Notes: generated from the sequence alone by a model not told the origin. Counted from the first letter of the stretch, positions 1 to 9,086 are shown. The stretch is DNA of 64,000 nucleotides from an uncultured Paracoccaceae bacterium (GCA_947500135.1 CANMQX010000004.1:310001-374000), one strand, 5' to 3'. Made by a program: numbers and translations.

Positions 1-1113
1 GGCGTTGATGGGCTGGCGGCCCTGTTCGGCGGCGTCATCATCGGTGGCCTATTCCACGCGTTCCTTGCGCTGTTCATCGGGCGGATTCGGTTTGCTCTGC
101 CACCGCTGGTCGCGGGCCTTGTGGTGACGATGATCGGTTTGGCGCTGGTCAAGGTCGGGATTCAATATGCAGCGGGCGGCGTGCCTGCCATTGGCACCCC
201 CGAATACGGATCGTTGCTGAATTGGTCGGCCGCACTTGTGGTGATAATCGTCACATTGGCGCTGAAATTCTTCACCACCGGCATGCTGTCAATCTCGGCG
301 GTGCTGATCGGTCTGATCGTCGGATATTTCTATGCGCTGGGCGTGGGCATTCTGGAATGGTCTGCGGTGACCGGATCTTGGGAACGCTCCGCATCCTTCG
401 CCCTGCCACAGCCGTTCAAATACGGGTTCGAATTCAGTGCGGCGGCAATCATCGGCTTCTGCCTGATGGCGTTCATTTCGGCCATTGAAACGGTTGGCGA
501 TGTGTCAGGGATCACCAAAGGTGGGGCCGGGCGCGAGGCGACGGATAAAGAGATTGAAGGTGCCACCTATGCCGACGGTTTCGGCACAGCTCTTGCTGGT
601 GTTTTCGGCGGCTTCCCCAACACATCCTTCAGCCAGAACGTGGGCCTGATCGCCATGACCGGCGTGATGAGCCGGCATGTGGTGACCTGTGGGGCGATCT
701 TCCTGATCATCTGCGGGCTGGTGCCCAAGGTCGGCGGCGTGATCCGCACGGTCCCGATTGAGGTGTTGGGCGGCGGCGTGATCGTGATGTTCGGTATGGT
801 TGTGGCCGCCGGTATTTCGATGCTGTCAGACGTGAACTGGAACCGACGCAACATGGTGATCTTTGCCATCGCCCTGTCAGTCGGACTTGGCCTGCAACTG
901 GAACCGGGTGCGGTGGCCGGGCTGAAGTTCGCACTGGCTGACGGGTCAAGCAATGACACGCTTTACATCCTGATGACATCAGGGCTGCTACCGGCCGCTT
1001 TCATCGCGATTGTACTGAACCTGCTATTGCCAGAAGAACTGTCTGATGAGGCGACAGAAGAAGTCGCCGGCGGCCTGTCCGGTCATGGGCAGGGATCATT
1101 AAACGGGGAATAA
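1..1113 (+). CDS. Nucleobase:cation symporter-2 family permease, 5' end outside the window
   Basis: This is the C-terminal part (370 residues visible) of an integral membrane permease of the NCS2 (UraA/XanQ) family, which imports uracil, xanthine or urate with a proton or sodium ion. The reading frame is open from base 1, so the start lies upstream. The segment NTSFSQNVGLIAMTGVMSR (about residues 206-224 of the visible part) matches the NCS2 signature region. It is preceded by a conserved acidic stretch (FISAIETVGDVSG) expected in substrate binding. About eight hydrophobic helices can be seen. The substrate cannot be chosen from the sequence alone. A strong hairpin follows the stop. Confidence 0.85.
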   Translation, partial: GVDGLAALFGGVIIGGLFHAFLALFIGRIRFALPPLVAGLVVTMIGLALVKVGIQYAAGGVPAIGTPEYGSLLNWSAALVVIIVTLALKFFTTGMLSISAVLIGLIVGYFYALGVGILEWSAVTGSWERSASFALPQPFKYGFEFSAAAIIGFCLMAFISAIETVGDVSGITKGGAGREATDKEIEGATYADGFGTALAGVFGGFPNTSFSQNVGLIAMTGVMSRHVVTCGAIFLIICGLVPKVGGVIRTVPIEVLGGGVIVMFGMVVAAGISMLSDVNWNRRNMVIFAIALSVGLGLQLEPGAVAGLKFALADGSSNDTLYILMTSGLLPAAFIAIVLNLLLPEELSDEATEEVAGGLSGHGQGSLNGE

Positions 1114-1132
1114 GTTCCACCATCAGACACGA

Positions 1133-1160
1133 GAAAGCCCCCGCATATGCGGGGGCTTTC
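1133..1160. terminator. Perfect 28-base palindrome, intrinsic terminator
   Basis: The two halves GAAAGCCCCCGCAT and ATGCGGGGGCTTTC are exact reverse complements. The right arm ends in TTTC. The element lies 20 bases after the permease stop and can serve that gene. It can also serve the sulfatase gene converging from the other side, though that stop lies 116 bases away. Confidence 0.8.
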
Positions 1161-1275
1161 TGACGTGGGTAGTTGGCCATGTCGCTCCCTCTATCATAGT
1201 CCTGCGTATGCAGCCCATAATTGGGACGAATTGAATCCAACGGCATAAACGTCCCGCAATGCCGCCGCTGGTCCG

Positions 1276-2916
1276 CTATTTTTCGGGCAGCTTCGGGGCT
1301 TTGCCGCGGTAGAACTTGGTCAATGGGCGGGGGACCTCGCTGCCATCATACATGAAGGGCAGCACGCCTTTCAGCCCGGCCTTGCCCCGCATTTCGACGA
1401 TGTCATCGTCCGATTTCGTCACCCGCTGCGACATCCGTCTGCCCCACTGGGCCAGATAGCCGTAAAGGCGGTCAAGTTCATCGGCATAGTCATCGGTCTT
1501 GCCCAGATCGATAAATTCTTCGGGGTCGTTTTGCAGGTCAAACAGCATCGGGCGGAACCCGCCTTCGGCATGCATCATCTTCCAGCGCCCGTCGAACACC
1601 ATGAACAGGCGGCAATCGCGCGGCGCCAGACCCAGTTCTTCTGCAAGGGGGGTGGCCGAAAAGTCGAATTCGCTGATCAGGAAGTCGCGCCAATCCGGGC
1701 AGTCGCCATCAAGCCAAGGCTGCAATGAACGTCCTTCGATAATATGCGCGGGTACGGTGCCGCCTGCCGCCTCCACAAAGGTGGCGGCGATATCCAGGCT
1801 TTCGACCAGCGCATCACATGTGGTGCCGCGCGTGGCATCGGCACGGGGGCGCGGATCATAGATGATCATCGGGATCTTGGCGGATTGGTCGTGGAACAGG
1901 GATTTTTCGCCCATCCAGTGATCGCCAAGGTAATCGCCATGGTCCGATGTCAGCACGATCATCGTGTCTTTCATCGCGCCGGTGTCTTCCAGATGATCCA
2001 GAATACGGCCCAGATGATCGTCGCATTGCTTGATCAGACCCATATATGCCGGGATTACCTTTTGGCGAACCTCATCGCGTTGAAAGGCGGTGCCGACGCG
2101 GTTGTTCATATAGCCGTCAAAGACGGGGTGGGCGTCTTCGCGCTCGACCTCGTCGCGCAGCGGGGCAGGGACATGCTGCGTGCCATACATGTTGTGATAG
2201 GGGGCAGGCACGATATAGGGCCAATGCGGCTTGATATAGCTGACATGTGCGCACCACGATCCCTTCGCTTGTTGCATGAATTCAATTGTCTTGGTGGTCA
2301 GCCAGGCGGTTTCAGAATCTTCCTCGTGGATATTGGCGGGGCGGTCGGCGTTTTCATACATCCAGCCCGACGCCATCCGGTTGGGCTCCTTGATCCCGGC
2401 ATTTGCATGATCATGCCATGGATTATCAGCCGGATAGCCCTTTGATTTGAGGTATTCATTATAGGGCGAACGCTTTTCATCATAAAACCCTTTGGGGCCT
2501 TGTGCCCAAAGTCCATCGTCACGAATCCACACATCAAACCCGCATTCGGCCTGCCGCGCACCAATGACGCTATCGGGGTCCAGCCCAAGGCGGGCCATGC
2601 CTTCTGCGTCGGCATGCATATGGGTCTTGCCAATCAGCCAGCAATCCATCCCAGCCTTGCGCAGATGATCACCCATTGTCTGTTCGCCGACGCGCAAAGG
2701 ATAGTTGTTCCATTGCGCGCCATGGCTGGACGGGTAACGCCCGGTATAAAACGACATCCGGCTTGAGCCGCAGATCGGCGATTGCACATAGGTATTGGTG
2801 AACCGGACCCCCTGGGCGGCGACACGGTCAAAATTGGGTGTGTCCAGATGGGGGTGACCCGCACAGCTCAGGTAATCAAAGCGCAATTGGTCATACATGA
2901 TGAAAAGGATGTTCAT
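1276..2916 (-). CDS. Sulfatase / phosphonate monoester hydrolase superfamily enzyme
   Basis: This 546-residue cytoplasmic arylsulfatase-fold hydrolase cleaves a sulfate or phosphonate/phosphate ester of unknown identity. The N-terminus MNILFIMYDQLRFDYL carries the metal-binding strand. The activation motif is SPICGSSRMSFYTGR, with Cys49 as the expected formylglycine residue and Arg53 following. The middle position of C-x-P/A-x-R is Ser51 here. A second metal-binding segment, SDHGDYLGDHWMGEKSLF, is intact. I chose the ATG at 2916 because AGGA lies 9 bases upstream and the protein then starts at the conserved strand; the longer frame adds 18 unrelated residues. No signal peptide is seen. No transporter or anaerobic maturase is adjacent, so the substrate is open. 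Confidence 0.8.
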   Translation of the reverse strand: MNILFIMYDQLRFDYLSCAGHPHLDTPNFDRVAAQGVRFTNTYVQSPICGSSRMSFYTGRYPSSHGAQWNNYPLRVGEQTMGDHLRKAGMDCWLIGKTHMHADAEGMARLGLDPDSVIGARQAECGFDVWIRDDGLWAQGPKGFYDEKRSPYNEYLKSKGYPADNPWHDHANAGIKEPNRMASGWMYENADRPANIHEEDSETAWLTTKTIEFMQQAKGSWCAHVSYIKPHWPYIVPAPYHNMYGTQHVPAPLRDEVEREDAHPVFDGYMNNRVGTAFQRDEVRQKVIPAYMGLIKQCDDHLGRILDHLEDTGAMKDTMIVLTSDHGDYLGDHWMGEKSLFHDQSAKIPMIIYDPRPRADATRGTTCDALVESLDIAATFVEAAGGTVPAHIIEGRSLQPWLDGDCPDWRDFLISEFDFSATPLAEELGLAPRDCRLFMVFDGRWKMMHAEGGFRPMLFDLQNDPEEFIDLGKTDDYADELDRLYGYLAQWGRRMSQRVTKSDDDIVEMRGKAGLKGVLPFMYDGSEVPRPLTKFYRGKAPKLPEK

Positions 2917-3050
2917 TGGAATAGTCCTGTTTTGGCAGACCTGAGTAATAGGCCTTATGGAAGGGATCAAATCAATCTCTTGTCTGTGCAGAGGTTACGC
3001 ATGGCTGTCAGTTTTTATTCTACGTTGTTCGTTTGGTGCTGCCCCTAAGG

Positions 3051-3091
3051 TTTGACGAAAAGCAAGCTGTGATATAGAACAAAAGATGAAC
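3051..3091 (+). promoter_or_regulatory. Promoter with overlapping LexA box for imuA-imuB-dnaE2
   Basis: A -35 hexamer TTTGAC (3051-3056) is followed after 16 bases by a -10 hexamer TATAGA (3073-3078). The sequence GAACAAAAGATGAAC at 3077-3091 matches the alphaproteobacterial LexA operator GAAC-N7-GAAC exactly and overlaps the -10 and the likely transcription start. LexA bound there would block RNA polymerase. The start codon of imuA is 26 bases downstream. Confidence 0.85.
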
Positions 3092-3117
3092 ATTAATCAG
3101 GATTCGGTGTATCGTGT

Positions 3118-3795
3118 ATGGGGTCGCTTCGGGTACAAAAACGTCTGGCAGGTCAGGTGCGCCAGCCCGACCCGTTGACGCATACCCTGTCCGAAGCTTT
3201 CCCCGAAACCGCAACGGATGCGGCCGCCATTGGGTTTGTGCTGGCCCGTTTGCCCCGCACCGATGCCCCGATCCTGTGGGTGCAGGACAGGCTTTCCCGC
3301 AAGGAAGCAGGGCGACCTTATCTGGCCGGGATCGGCACCAAACGGCCTGTGATCATGGTGGATGTGTCACGCGCCGCAGATGTGCTTTGGGCGATGGAAG
3401 ACGGGTTGCGTTGCCGCAATCTGGGCGGGGTGATCGGGGAAATATGGGGCGATCCGCCAGCACTCGATTTTACCGCGACCAAACGGTTGGCCCTGCGCGC
3501 AGAGGCGGCAGATGTGCCCTGCTGGCTGATCCGGCGCGCGGCCTCCCCCGATTTAAGCGCGGCGCGCGATCGCTGGCGGATCAGTGCGGTGCCATCTGCC
3601 CCGCATCCGCACGATGCGCAGGCCCCCGGCGCCCCGCGCTGGGCGCTCGATCTGTTTCGGTCGCGGCGCAGCAAACCGGGCCAATGGGTGGCAACCTATG
3701 ACCGGGCGCAGGATCGTCTCAATCTCGCTGCCCCAATTCGCGATCGAACGCTGGCAACGGGTGATGGAGCGGCAGGGGAACGCGCCGCCGGATGA
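3118..3795 (+). CDS. imuA: ImuA, RecA-like accessory protein of SOS mutagenesis
   Basis: This 225-residue protein matches ImuA, the first member of the imuA-imuB-dnaE2 translesion cassette. It resembles RecA/SulA but lacks obvious Walker motifs. Recognisable blocks are IGFVLARLP, PILWVQDRLSRKEAGRPYL and ALDLFRSRRSKPGQWVATYD near the end. An in-frame stop at 3094 and the absence of other starts fix the ATG at 3118; the ribosome-binding site is weak. The last 98 bases overlap imuB in another frame, so the two are probably translationally coupled. The LexA box directly upstream implies DNA-damage induction. Confidence 0.85.
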   Translation: MGSLRVQKRLAGQVRQPDPLTHTLSEAFPETATDAAAIGFVLARLPRTDAPILWVQDRLSRKEAGRPYLAGIGTKRPVIMVDVSRAADVLWAMEDGLRCRNLGGVIGEIWGDPPALDFTATKRLALRAEAADVPCWLIRRAASPDLSAARDRWRISAVPSAPHPHDAQAPGAPRWALDLFRSRRSKPGQWVATYDRAQDRLNLAAPIRDRTLATGDGAAGERAAG

Positions 3796-5230
3796 TATCC
3801 CAATCGTGCTGGCGCGCGAAGGGCATCACGGGCCGGTCATCCATGCCGCCAATCGTACAGTGCGGGTCAACGGGATATTGCCGGGATCGCGGGTCGTGGA
3901 TATGCGGGCGATCTGCCCCGAATTGCAGGTGGAATTCGCCGATGAGGCGGGGGATCACGCCGCGCTTGACCGGCTGGTGCTTTGGGCGCGTCGCTGGTGC
4001 CCCTGGACCGTGCGCGATGGCGACGATGGGTTGATCCTTGACACCACCGGGTCCGATCATCTGCTGGGGGGCGAGGCTGCGATGCTGGTTGAAATGGAAA
4101 CCCAGCTTTCCCTGCTGGGCTTGACAGCCCGCCTGGCCGTGGCCCCCACATGGGGGGCTGCCTGGGCCCTGGCGCGGTTTGGGCCGGTCAGGTCGATTTG
4201 TGCTGCGGAAGAGGTCAATTTCAAGCTGGGCGCATTGCCTGTCACCGGGTTGCGGTTGGATGATGCGACGGTTCTGTTGCTGCGCCGTCTGGGGCTAAAA
4301 ACCATTGGTGCGGTGATGGATGTGCCGCGTCTGTCGCTGACTCGGCGGTTTATAAAGGCAGGGCTTGCGGCCAATCCGCTGCTGCGGCTGGATCAGGCGT
4401 TGGGCAAACTGGCTGAACCCGTGGCCAGCGTAGATGCCAAACTGCGCTTTGCCGTGCAAAGCCGGTTGGCTGAACCTATTTTCGATCCCACCCCATACCT
4501 GCCCGAACTTTGTGAAAACCTTTGCGATACGCTCAAAAAGGCCGGGATGGGCTGTCGCCGGCTGCATCTGACGGTCTATCGTACCGATGGCGATGTCAGC
4601 CATGTGGATGTGGCGACATCAGCCACCACCCGTGATCCGACCCATCTGCACGGGCTGTTCCGCGACAAGGTCGAACGGATCAATCCCGGCTTTGGTTTTG
4701 ATCTGATCACACTGGAGGCGGGCAGCGTAGAAGTGATGCAAGTTTTGCAAAACCGGCTGGATGGCGGGTCAGATGATGACCTGCACCTGACTCGGCTGGT
4801 GGATCGGCTCAGCGCGAAATTCGGCCCCCGTGCGATCACCCGGCCCGTTTTACGCGAAAGCCATATCCCCGAACGGGCCGCCGCGCAGGTAGCGGCCCTT
4901 GCCAACATCGCTGATGTAGCGGCTGTCACGACGCAGGAACGCCCCCTGCGCCTGTTTGATCACCCCGAAGAAGTCCGCGTGCTTTATGCCGTCCCCGAAG
5001 GACCGCCCGCGCAGTTTGTCTGGCGCAGGCAGACCCACCGGGTGACCCGCTATGCCGGGCCGGAACGGATCGCGCCGGAATGGTGGAAGGACAGGCCGGG
5101 CACAAGGCTGCGCGATTATTTCAAGGTTGAGGATCAGTCGGGGCGGCGCATCTGGCTGTACCGCGAAGGCTTGCACGAAGATGGGCGCGGCGGTGACCCG
5201 CGTTGGTTTGTGCATGGGTGTTTCGCATGA
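3698..5230 (+). CDS. imuB: ImuB, catalytically dead Y-family polymerase-like protein
   Basis: This 510-residue ImuB is known in the family to bridge DnaE2 to the sliding clamp during translesion synthesis. The start at 3698 gives MTGRRIVSISLPQFAIERW. In active Y-family polymerases this strand carries the DxDxF catalytic aspartates, which are missing here as in other ImuB proteins. The palm, finger and little-finger regions follow (for example LDTTGSDHLLGGE and LRLDQALGK). The C-terminal third is ImuB-specific. The open frame extends back to 3584, but that part lies in the imuA overlap and looks non-coding. It is cotranscribed with imuA and dnaE2. Confidence 0.85.
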   Translation: MTGRRIVSISLPQFAIERWQRVMERQGNAPPDDIPIVLAREGHHGPVIHAANRTVRVNGILPGSRVVDMRAICPELQVEFADEAGDHAALDRLVLWARRWCPWTVRDGDDGLILDTTGSDHLLGGEAAMLVEMETQLSLLGLTARLAVAPTWGAAWALARFGPVRSICAAEEVNFKLGALPVTGLRLDDATVLLLRRLGLKTIGAVMDVPRLSLTRRFIKAGLAANPLLRLDQALGKLAEPVASVDAKLRFAVQSRLAEPIFDPTPYLPELCENLCDTLKKAGMGCRRLHLTVYRTDGDVSHVDVATSATTRDPTHLHGLFRDKVERINPGFGFDLITLEAGSVEVMQVLQNRLDGGSDDDLHLTRLVDRLSAKFGPRAITRPVLRESHIPERAAAQVAALANIADVAAVTTQERPLRLFDHPEEVRVLYAVPEGPPAQFVWRRQTHRVTRYAGPERIAPEWWKDRPGTRLRDYFKVEDQSGRRIWLYREGLHEDGRGGDPRWFVHGCFA

Positions 5231-5261
5231 TGATCGGGCGGCGGTGCGCATGGCGGATTTG

Positions 5262-5298
5262 GGATGCCTCCGGCGGGAGTATTTTTGGCAAAATGATA
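5262..5298 (+). repeat. Hairpin plus T-run intergenic element between imuB and dnaE2
   Basis: In the 90-base gap, CTCC-GGCG-GGAG (5268-5279) forms a short stem-loop followed by TATTTTTGGCAAAATGA. It reads like a weak intrinsic terminator inside the operon. From memory, very similar sequence (GCCTCCGGCGGGAGTATTT) is common between genes in Rhodobacteraceae, but I cannot confirm copy number here and see no second copy in this window. Confidence 0.5.
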
Positions 5299-5320
5299 AA
5301 GCAGGCTCGGGGCCGGTCAC

Positions 5321-8300
5321 ATGCCTGAGATGGACAATCAGCGGCCACGCCGCACCATCGAAGATGATGGTTTCAAGTCAAACCCCAAGGCCGCTTATGT
5401 TGAACTGGGGCTTACCACCTGTTTTTCCTTCCTGCGGGGTGCGTCGGATGCGGTGGATTTGGCCACCACCGCCAACGCTTTGGGCTATGACAGATTGGGC
5501 TGTGCGGACCTTAACACCATGGCCGGGGTCGTACGATTACATGCCGAAGCGTTGAAAGCGCGCATTACCCCGGTCATCGGTTGCCGGTTACAATTGGTCA
5601 CGGGTGACGCATTTCTGGCCTATCCGCGCAATCGTGCAGGTTACGGGCGGCTTTGCATGCTGCTGTCCAAGGGCAAGATGCAAGACACCAATGGCGATTG
5701 GCAGGCCAAGGGTGTCTGCGACATCACCCTTGATGATCTGGCCCAGTACAGTGCAGAGGTTCAGTTGATCGCCATCCCCGGTGCCGATCTTGATCATTTC
5801 AGCGCCGGGTTGCGGCGGCTGAAACGGGCGCTGCCGACCCTGAAACACGTTGCCGCCAGCTATCTTTATCACGGTGATGATCGTGCGCGGATCAACCGGC
5901 TGGATCAGCTGGCCCGCGCCAATGGAATGTCGATTATAGCAACCAATGACGTACATTATCACGCGCCCGAACAGCGACCGTTGCAGGATGTCATGACTTG
6001 CATCCTCCACAAGACGACTATTCAGAAGGCCGGGTTCCTGCTGGAGGCCAATGCCGAACGGCATCTGAAATCACCTGCGCAAATGATCCAGCTATTTGCG
6101 GAATGGCCGCATGCGATCCGGGCGACACGGCAGGTCGCGGATGCCTGCGATTTCGACCTGCGCGAACTGGCCTATGAATACCCCAAGGAAACCGTACCCG
6201 AAGGGCGCACACCACAGGAATATCTGGAGGAGCTGACCTGGAAAGGGGCGGCCTGGCGCTATCCGGCTGGTGTGCCGGATACGTTGAAAACAACCCTGCG
6301 CAAGGAACTGGCGTTGATCGGCAAGCTGGAGATCGCGCAATATTTCCTGACAATTCAAAGGGTCGTGAATTACGCGCGCTATGAATGCAAGCCGCCCATC
6401 CTCTGCCAGGGGCGGGGGTCGGCGGCCAATTCCGCTGTCTGCTATGTGCTGGGGATCACCGCCGTGGACCCCGCCCAAAACGACCTTTTGTTTGAACGGT
6501 TCATCAGCGAAGAACGCCGCGAACCCCCCGATATCGACGTCGATTTTGAACATGAACGGCGCGAAGAGGTGATCCAGCATATCTACAAGGAATATGGGCG
6601 CGACCGGGCGGCTCTTTGCGCGACTGTGATCCATTACCGCCCGCGCATGGCGGTGCGCGAGGTGGGCAAGGTCATGGGGTTGTCTGAGGATATCACCAGC
6701 GCGCTGGCTAAGACGATCTGGGGGTCATGGGGCCGCGAGGTCGGCGCGCGCGAGGCCGCAGAAGCCGGGATCGATCTGAATGATCCGCTGATGGCGCGCA
6801 CAATCAAACTGGCCGATCAGATGATCGGCATGCCCCGCCATCTGGGCCAGCATGTGGGCGGGTTCATCCTTACCGAAAAGAAACTGATCGAGACGGTGCC
6901 CGTCGGCAACGGGGCGATGCCTGACCGGACATTCATTGAATGGGACAAGGACGATATTGACGAATTGCGCATTCTGAAAGTTGATGTGCTGGCCTTGGGT
7001 ATGCTGACCTGCATCCGCAAGGCATTCGATTTGATTGACGCGCATTATGGAAAAAAACTGACCCTCGCCAGCATCGAAGAAGGTGATGAAGCCACCTATG
7101 ACATGCTGTGCAAGGGCGACAGCCTGGGCGTGTTCCAGGTCGAAAGCCGGGCGCAGATGAACATGCTGCCGCGACTGAAACCCCGCAAATTCTATGATTT
7201 GGTCATTCAGGTCGCCATCGTCCGGCCCGGCCCTATTCAGGGCGATATGGTACATCCCTATCTGCGTCGGCGGGCAGGGAAAGAGCCTGAGGAATATCCA
7301 AGTCCTGCGCCCCCACATGACCCTGATGAGCTGCGCCACGTCTTGTCGCGCACAAAGGGTGTGCCGATTTTTCAGGAACAGGCCATGAAACTGGCCATGG
7401 TGGCCGCCGAATTCAGCCCCGATGAGGCGAACCAGCTGCGCAAGGCCATGGCGACCTTCCGATCCAAAGGCACCATTGGTGAATTGGAGGACAAGATGGT
7501 CAGCCGGATGATCAGGCGTGGTTACGAACCTGAATTTGCCCATCGCTGCTTTAACCAGATCAAGGGTTTCGGCGATTATGGCTTTCCCGAAAGCCACGCG
7601 GCCAGCTTTGCGCATCTGGTCTATGTGTCCAGCTGGATCAAATGCCACTATCCGGATGTGTTCTGCGCGGCTTTGCTGAATGCGCAGCCCATGGGGTTTT
7701 ATGCCCCGGCGCAGATCGTGCGGGATGCCCGGGAACATGGGGAAATCGTGCGGGGGCCGGATGTGAACTATTCTGATTGGGACAGCACGCTGGAACCGGT
7801 TAGCCCGGGTATCTTTGCGGTCCGTCTGGGCCTGCGCCAGATCGATGGGGTGCGGCAAGAGATGGCCGCGCGGATCATGACGGCCCGCAGCCAGCCTTTT
7901 ACCGATCTGGCGGATTTGAAAAAACGCGCCGGACTGGATGCAGGCACGATGCGTAAGCTGGCTGTGGCCGATGCGATGCGGTCGATGGCGCTGGACCGGC
8001 GGCAGGCGCTCTGGGATGCGCGGGCGTTGCGGGACGCGCCGGATTTGCCGCTTTTTGCGGAAAAGGATGAGGGCGAAGAGGCCCGCTTTGATCTGCCCCG
8101 GATGCCTGTTTGCGAACATGTGGTGGCCGATTATCAGACGACACGGCTGTCGCTGAAGGCGCATCCGCTGTCATTCCTGCGCAAAAGCATGGTGAAACAA
8201 GGCTATGTCAGAACGGCCTCGCTGAATGATATTGGTAACGGGCAGATGGTCAAACTGGCGGGGATCGTCCTGATCCGGCAGCGCCCCGGTAGCGCGAAGG

Positions 8301-8623
8301 GTGTGTGTTTCATCACGATCGAGGATGAAACCGGGGTGGCCAATCTGGTGGTCTGGCCCAAGGTGATGGAGGCGTTTCGCAAGGTGATTATGCGCGCCCG
8401 GATTATTGATGTGCGCGGTATGGTCCAGCGCAGCGATGATGTGATCCATGTCGTGGCGCATCATCTTGTGGATCGCAGTGATGCGCTGGAACGGCTGTCA
8501 AATGACAGGATGGAGGTACCGCTGGCCCATGCCGATGAAGTCCGCAAGACCATCCCCCACGATCCGCGTGGCAGTCATCCGCGTGATGTGCGTGTCATCC
8601 CTAAGTCGCGGGATTTTCATTGA
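5321..8623 (+). CDS. dnaE2: Error-prone DNA polymerase DnaE2 (ImuC)
   Basis: This 1100-residue C-family DNA polymerase carries out mutagenic lesion bypass together with ImuA/ImuB. The N-terminal PHP domain starts at YVELGLTTCFSFLRGASDAVDLA. The palm contains the catalytic acidic motif PPDIDVDFEHERREEV (about residue 403) and QGRGSAANSAVCYVLG before it. The helix-hairpin-helix and OB-fold regions are recognisable (FKGFGDYGFPESHAASFA-like block and GIVLIRQRPGSAKGVCFIT). The length fits DnaE2 rather than the replicative DnaE1 (about 1160 or more). ATG 5321 is the first start; a second ATG at 5330 is equally possible. It is last in the LexA-controlled operon. Confidence 0.93.
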   Translation: MPEMDNQRPRRTIEDDGFKSNPKAAYVELGLTTCFSFLRGASDAVDLATTANALGYDRLGCADLNTMAGVVRLHAEALKARITPVIGCRLQLVTGDAFLAYPRNRAGYGRLCMLLSKGKMQDTNGDWQAKGVCDITLDDLAQYSAEVQLIAIPGADLDHFSAGLRRLKRALPTLKHVAASYLYHGDDRARINRLDQLARANGMSIIATNDVHYHAPEQRPLQDVMTCILHKTTIQKAGFLLEANAERHLKSPAQMIQLFAEWPHAIRATRQVADACDFDLRELAYEYPKETVPEGRTPQEYLEELTWKGAAWRYPAGVPDTLKTTLRKELALIGKLEIAQYFLTIQRVVNYARYECKPPILCQGRGSAANSAVCYVLGITAVDPAQNDLLFERFISEERREPPDIDVDFEHERREEVIQHIYKEYGRDRAALCATVIHYRPRMAVREVGKVMGLSEDITSALAKTIWGSWGREVGAREAAEAGIDLNDPLMARTIKLADQMIGMPRHLGQHVGGFILTEKKLIETVPVGNGAMPDRTFIEWDKDDIDELRILKVDVLALGMLTCIRKAFDLIDAHYGKKLTLASIEEGDEATYDMLCKGDSLGVFQVESRAQMNMLPRLKPRKFYDLVIQVAIVRPGPIQGDMVHPYLRRRAGKEPEEYPSPAPPHDPDELRHVLSRTKGVPIFQEQAMKLAMVAAEFSPDEANQLRKAMATFRSKGTIGELEDKMVSRMIRRGYEPEFAHRCFNQIKGFGDYGFPESHAASFAHLVYVSSWIKCHYPDVFCAALLNAQPMGFYAPAQIVRDAREHGEIVRGPDVNYSDWDSTLEPVSPGIFAVRLGLRQIDGVRQEMAARIMTARSQPFTDLADLKKRAGLDAGTMRKLAVADAMRSMALDRRQALWDARALRDAPDLPLFAEKDEGEEARFDLPRMPVCEHVVADYQTTRLSLKAHPLSFLRKSMVKQGYVRTASLNDIGNGQMVKLAGIVLIRQRPGSAKGVCFITIEDETGVANLVVWPKVMEAFRKVIMRARIIDVRGMVQRSDDVIHVVAHHLVDRSDALERLSNDRMEVPLAHADEVRKTIPHDPRGSHPRDVRVIPKSRDFH

Positions 8624-8648
8624 GGCAATACCTAGCATCTTGCGCCCA

Positions 8649-8673
8649 AAAAATCTGCGTTACGCAGATTTTT
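8649..8673. terminator. AAAAATCTGCGT hairpin, bidirectional terminator
   Basis: Arms AAAAATCTGCGT (8649-8660) and ACGCAGATTTTT (8662-8673) pair perfectly around one base. With A-runs on one side and T-runs on the other it can stop transcription from dnaE2 (+) and mnhG (-), which converge here. The same hairpin family occurs twice at 48791-48880. Confidence 0.75.
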
Positions 8674-8696
8674 CCTGCCCTAGTGAAAAAAGTGGT

Positions 8697-9086
8697 CTAA
8701 TGCGCTTTCTCTTCAAAGATAACCCGGTCAGCCTCGGGCACATCCAGGGTTGACCACGTATCATCACGCGGCGGCGTAGGCGGTTCGGGGCAGGATTGTT
8801 TGTGAATGTTCACCTTGGCAATGAAATTGGCCGAGATCGGGGCCGTCACAAACAAAAACGCCATGATCAACAACTCATGGTAGGAATGTTCCCCAATCGC
8901 AAGCGAATGAAAAACCGACGCAAGCAGTAGCGAGCCGACCCCCACGGTACCGACCTTGGTGGGGGCGTGCAGCCGGGTCATGCTGTCGTCAAATTTCAAA
9001 AGGCCAATCGCGCCCACAAGCGTAAAGATAGCGCCAATCAGCAGGGCTATCGCGGTGGCAAATGTGGCGAGTAATGCAACGCTCAT
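8697..9086 (-). CDS. mnhG: Mrp Na+/H+ antiporter subunit G
   Basis: This 129-residue small membrane subunit belongs to the multi-component Mrp (Mnh/Pha) cation/proton antiporter. Three hydrophobic helices span about residues 7-28, 43-65 and 70-92. The typical MnhG block GLLKFDDSMTRLHAPTKVGT follows the first helix. The C-terminal tail of about 35 residues is polar. It is the last gene of the operon and overlaps mnhF by four bases (ATGA type). Confidence 0.9.
   Translation of the reverse strand: MSVALLATFATAIALLIGAIFTLVGAIGLLKFDDSMTRLHAPTKVGTVGVGSLLLASVFHSLAIGEHSYHELLIMAFLFVTAPISANFIAKVNIHKQSCPEPPTPPRDDTWSTLDVPEADRVIFEEKAH

Noticed and set aside
1001-1246. 81-residue minus-strand frame over the permease end and terminator
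   Set aside because: It reads straight through a strong terminator hairpin and the permease coding region and shows no family features.
6725-8164. 479-residue open frame on the minus strand inside dnaE2
   Set aside because: It is a high-GC antisense shadow of dnaE2, rich in His/Gln/Arg and without a recognisable family, and the sense strand carries a full polymerase.
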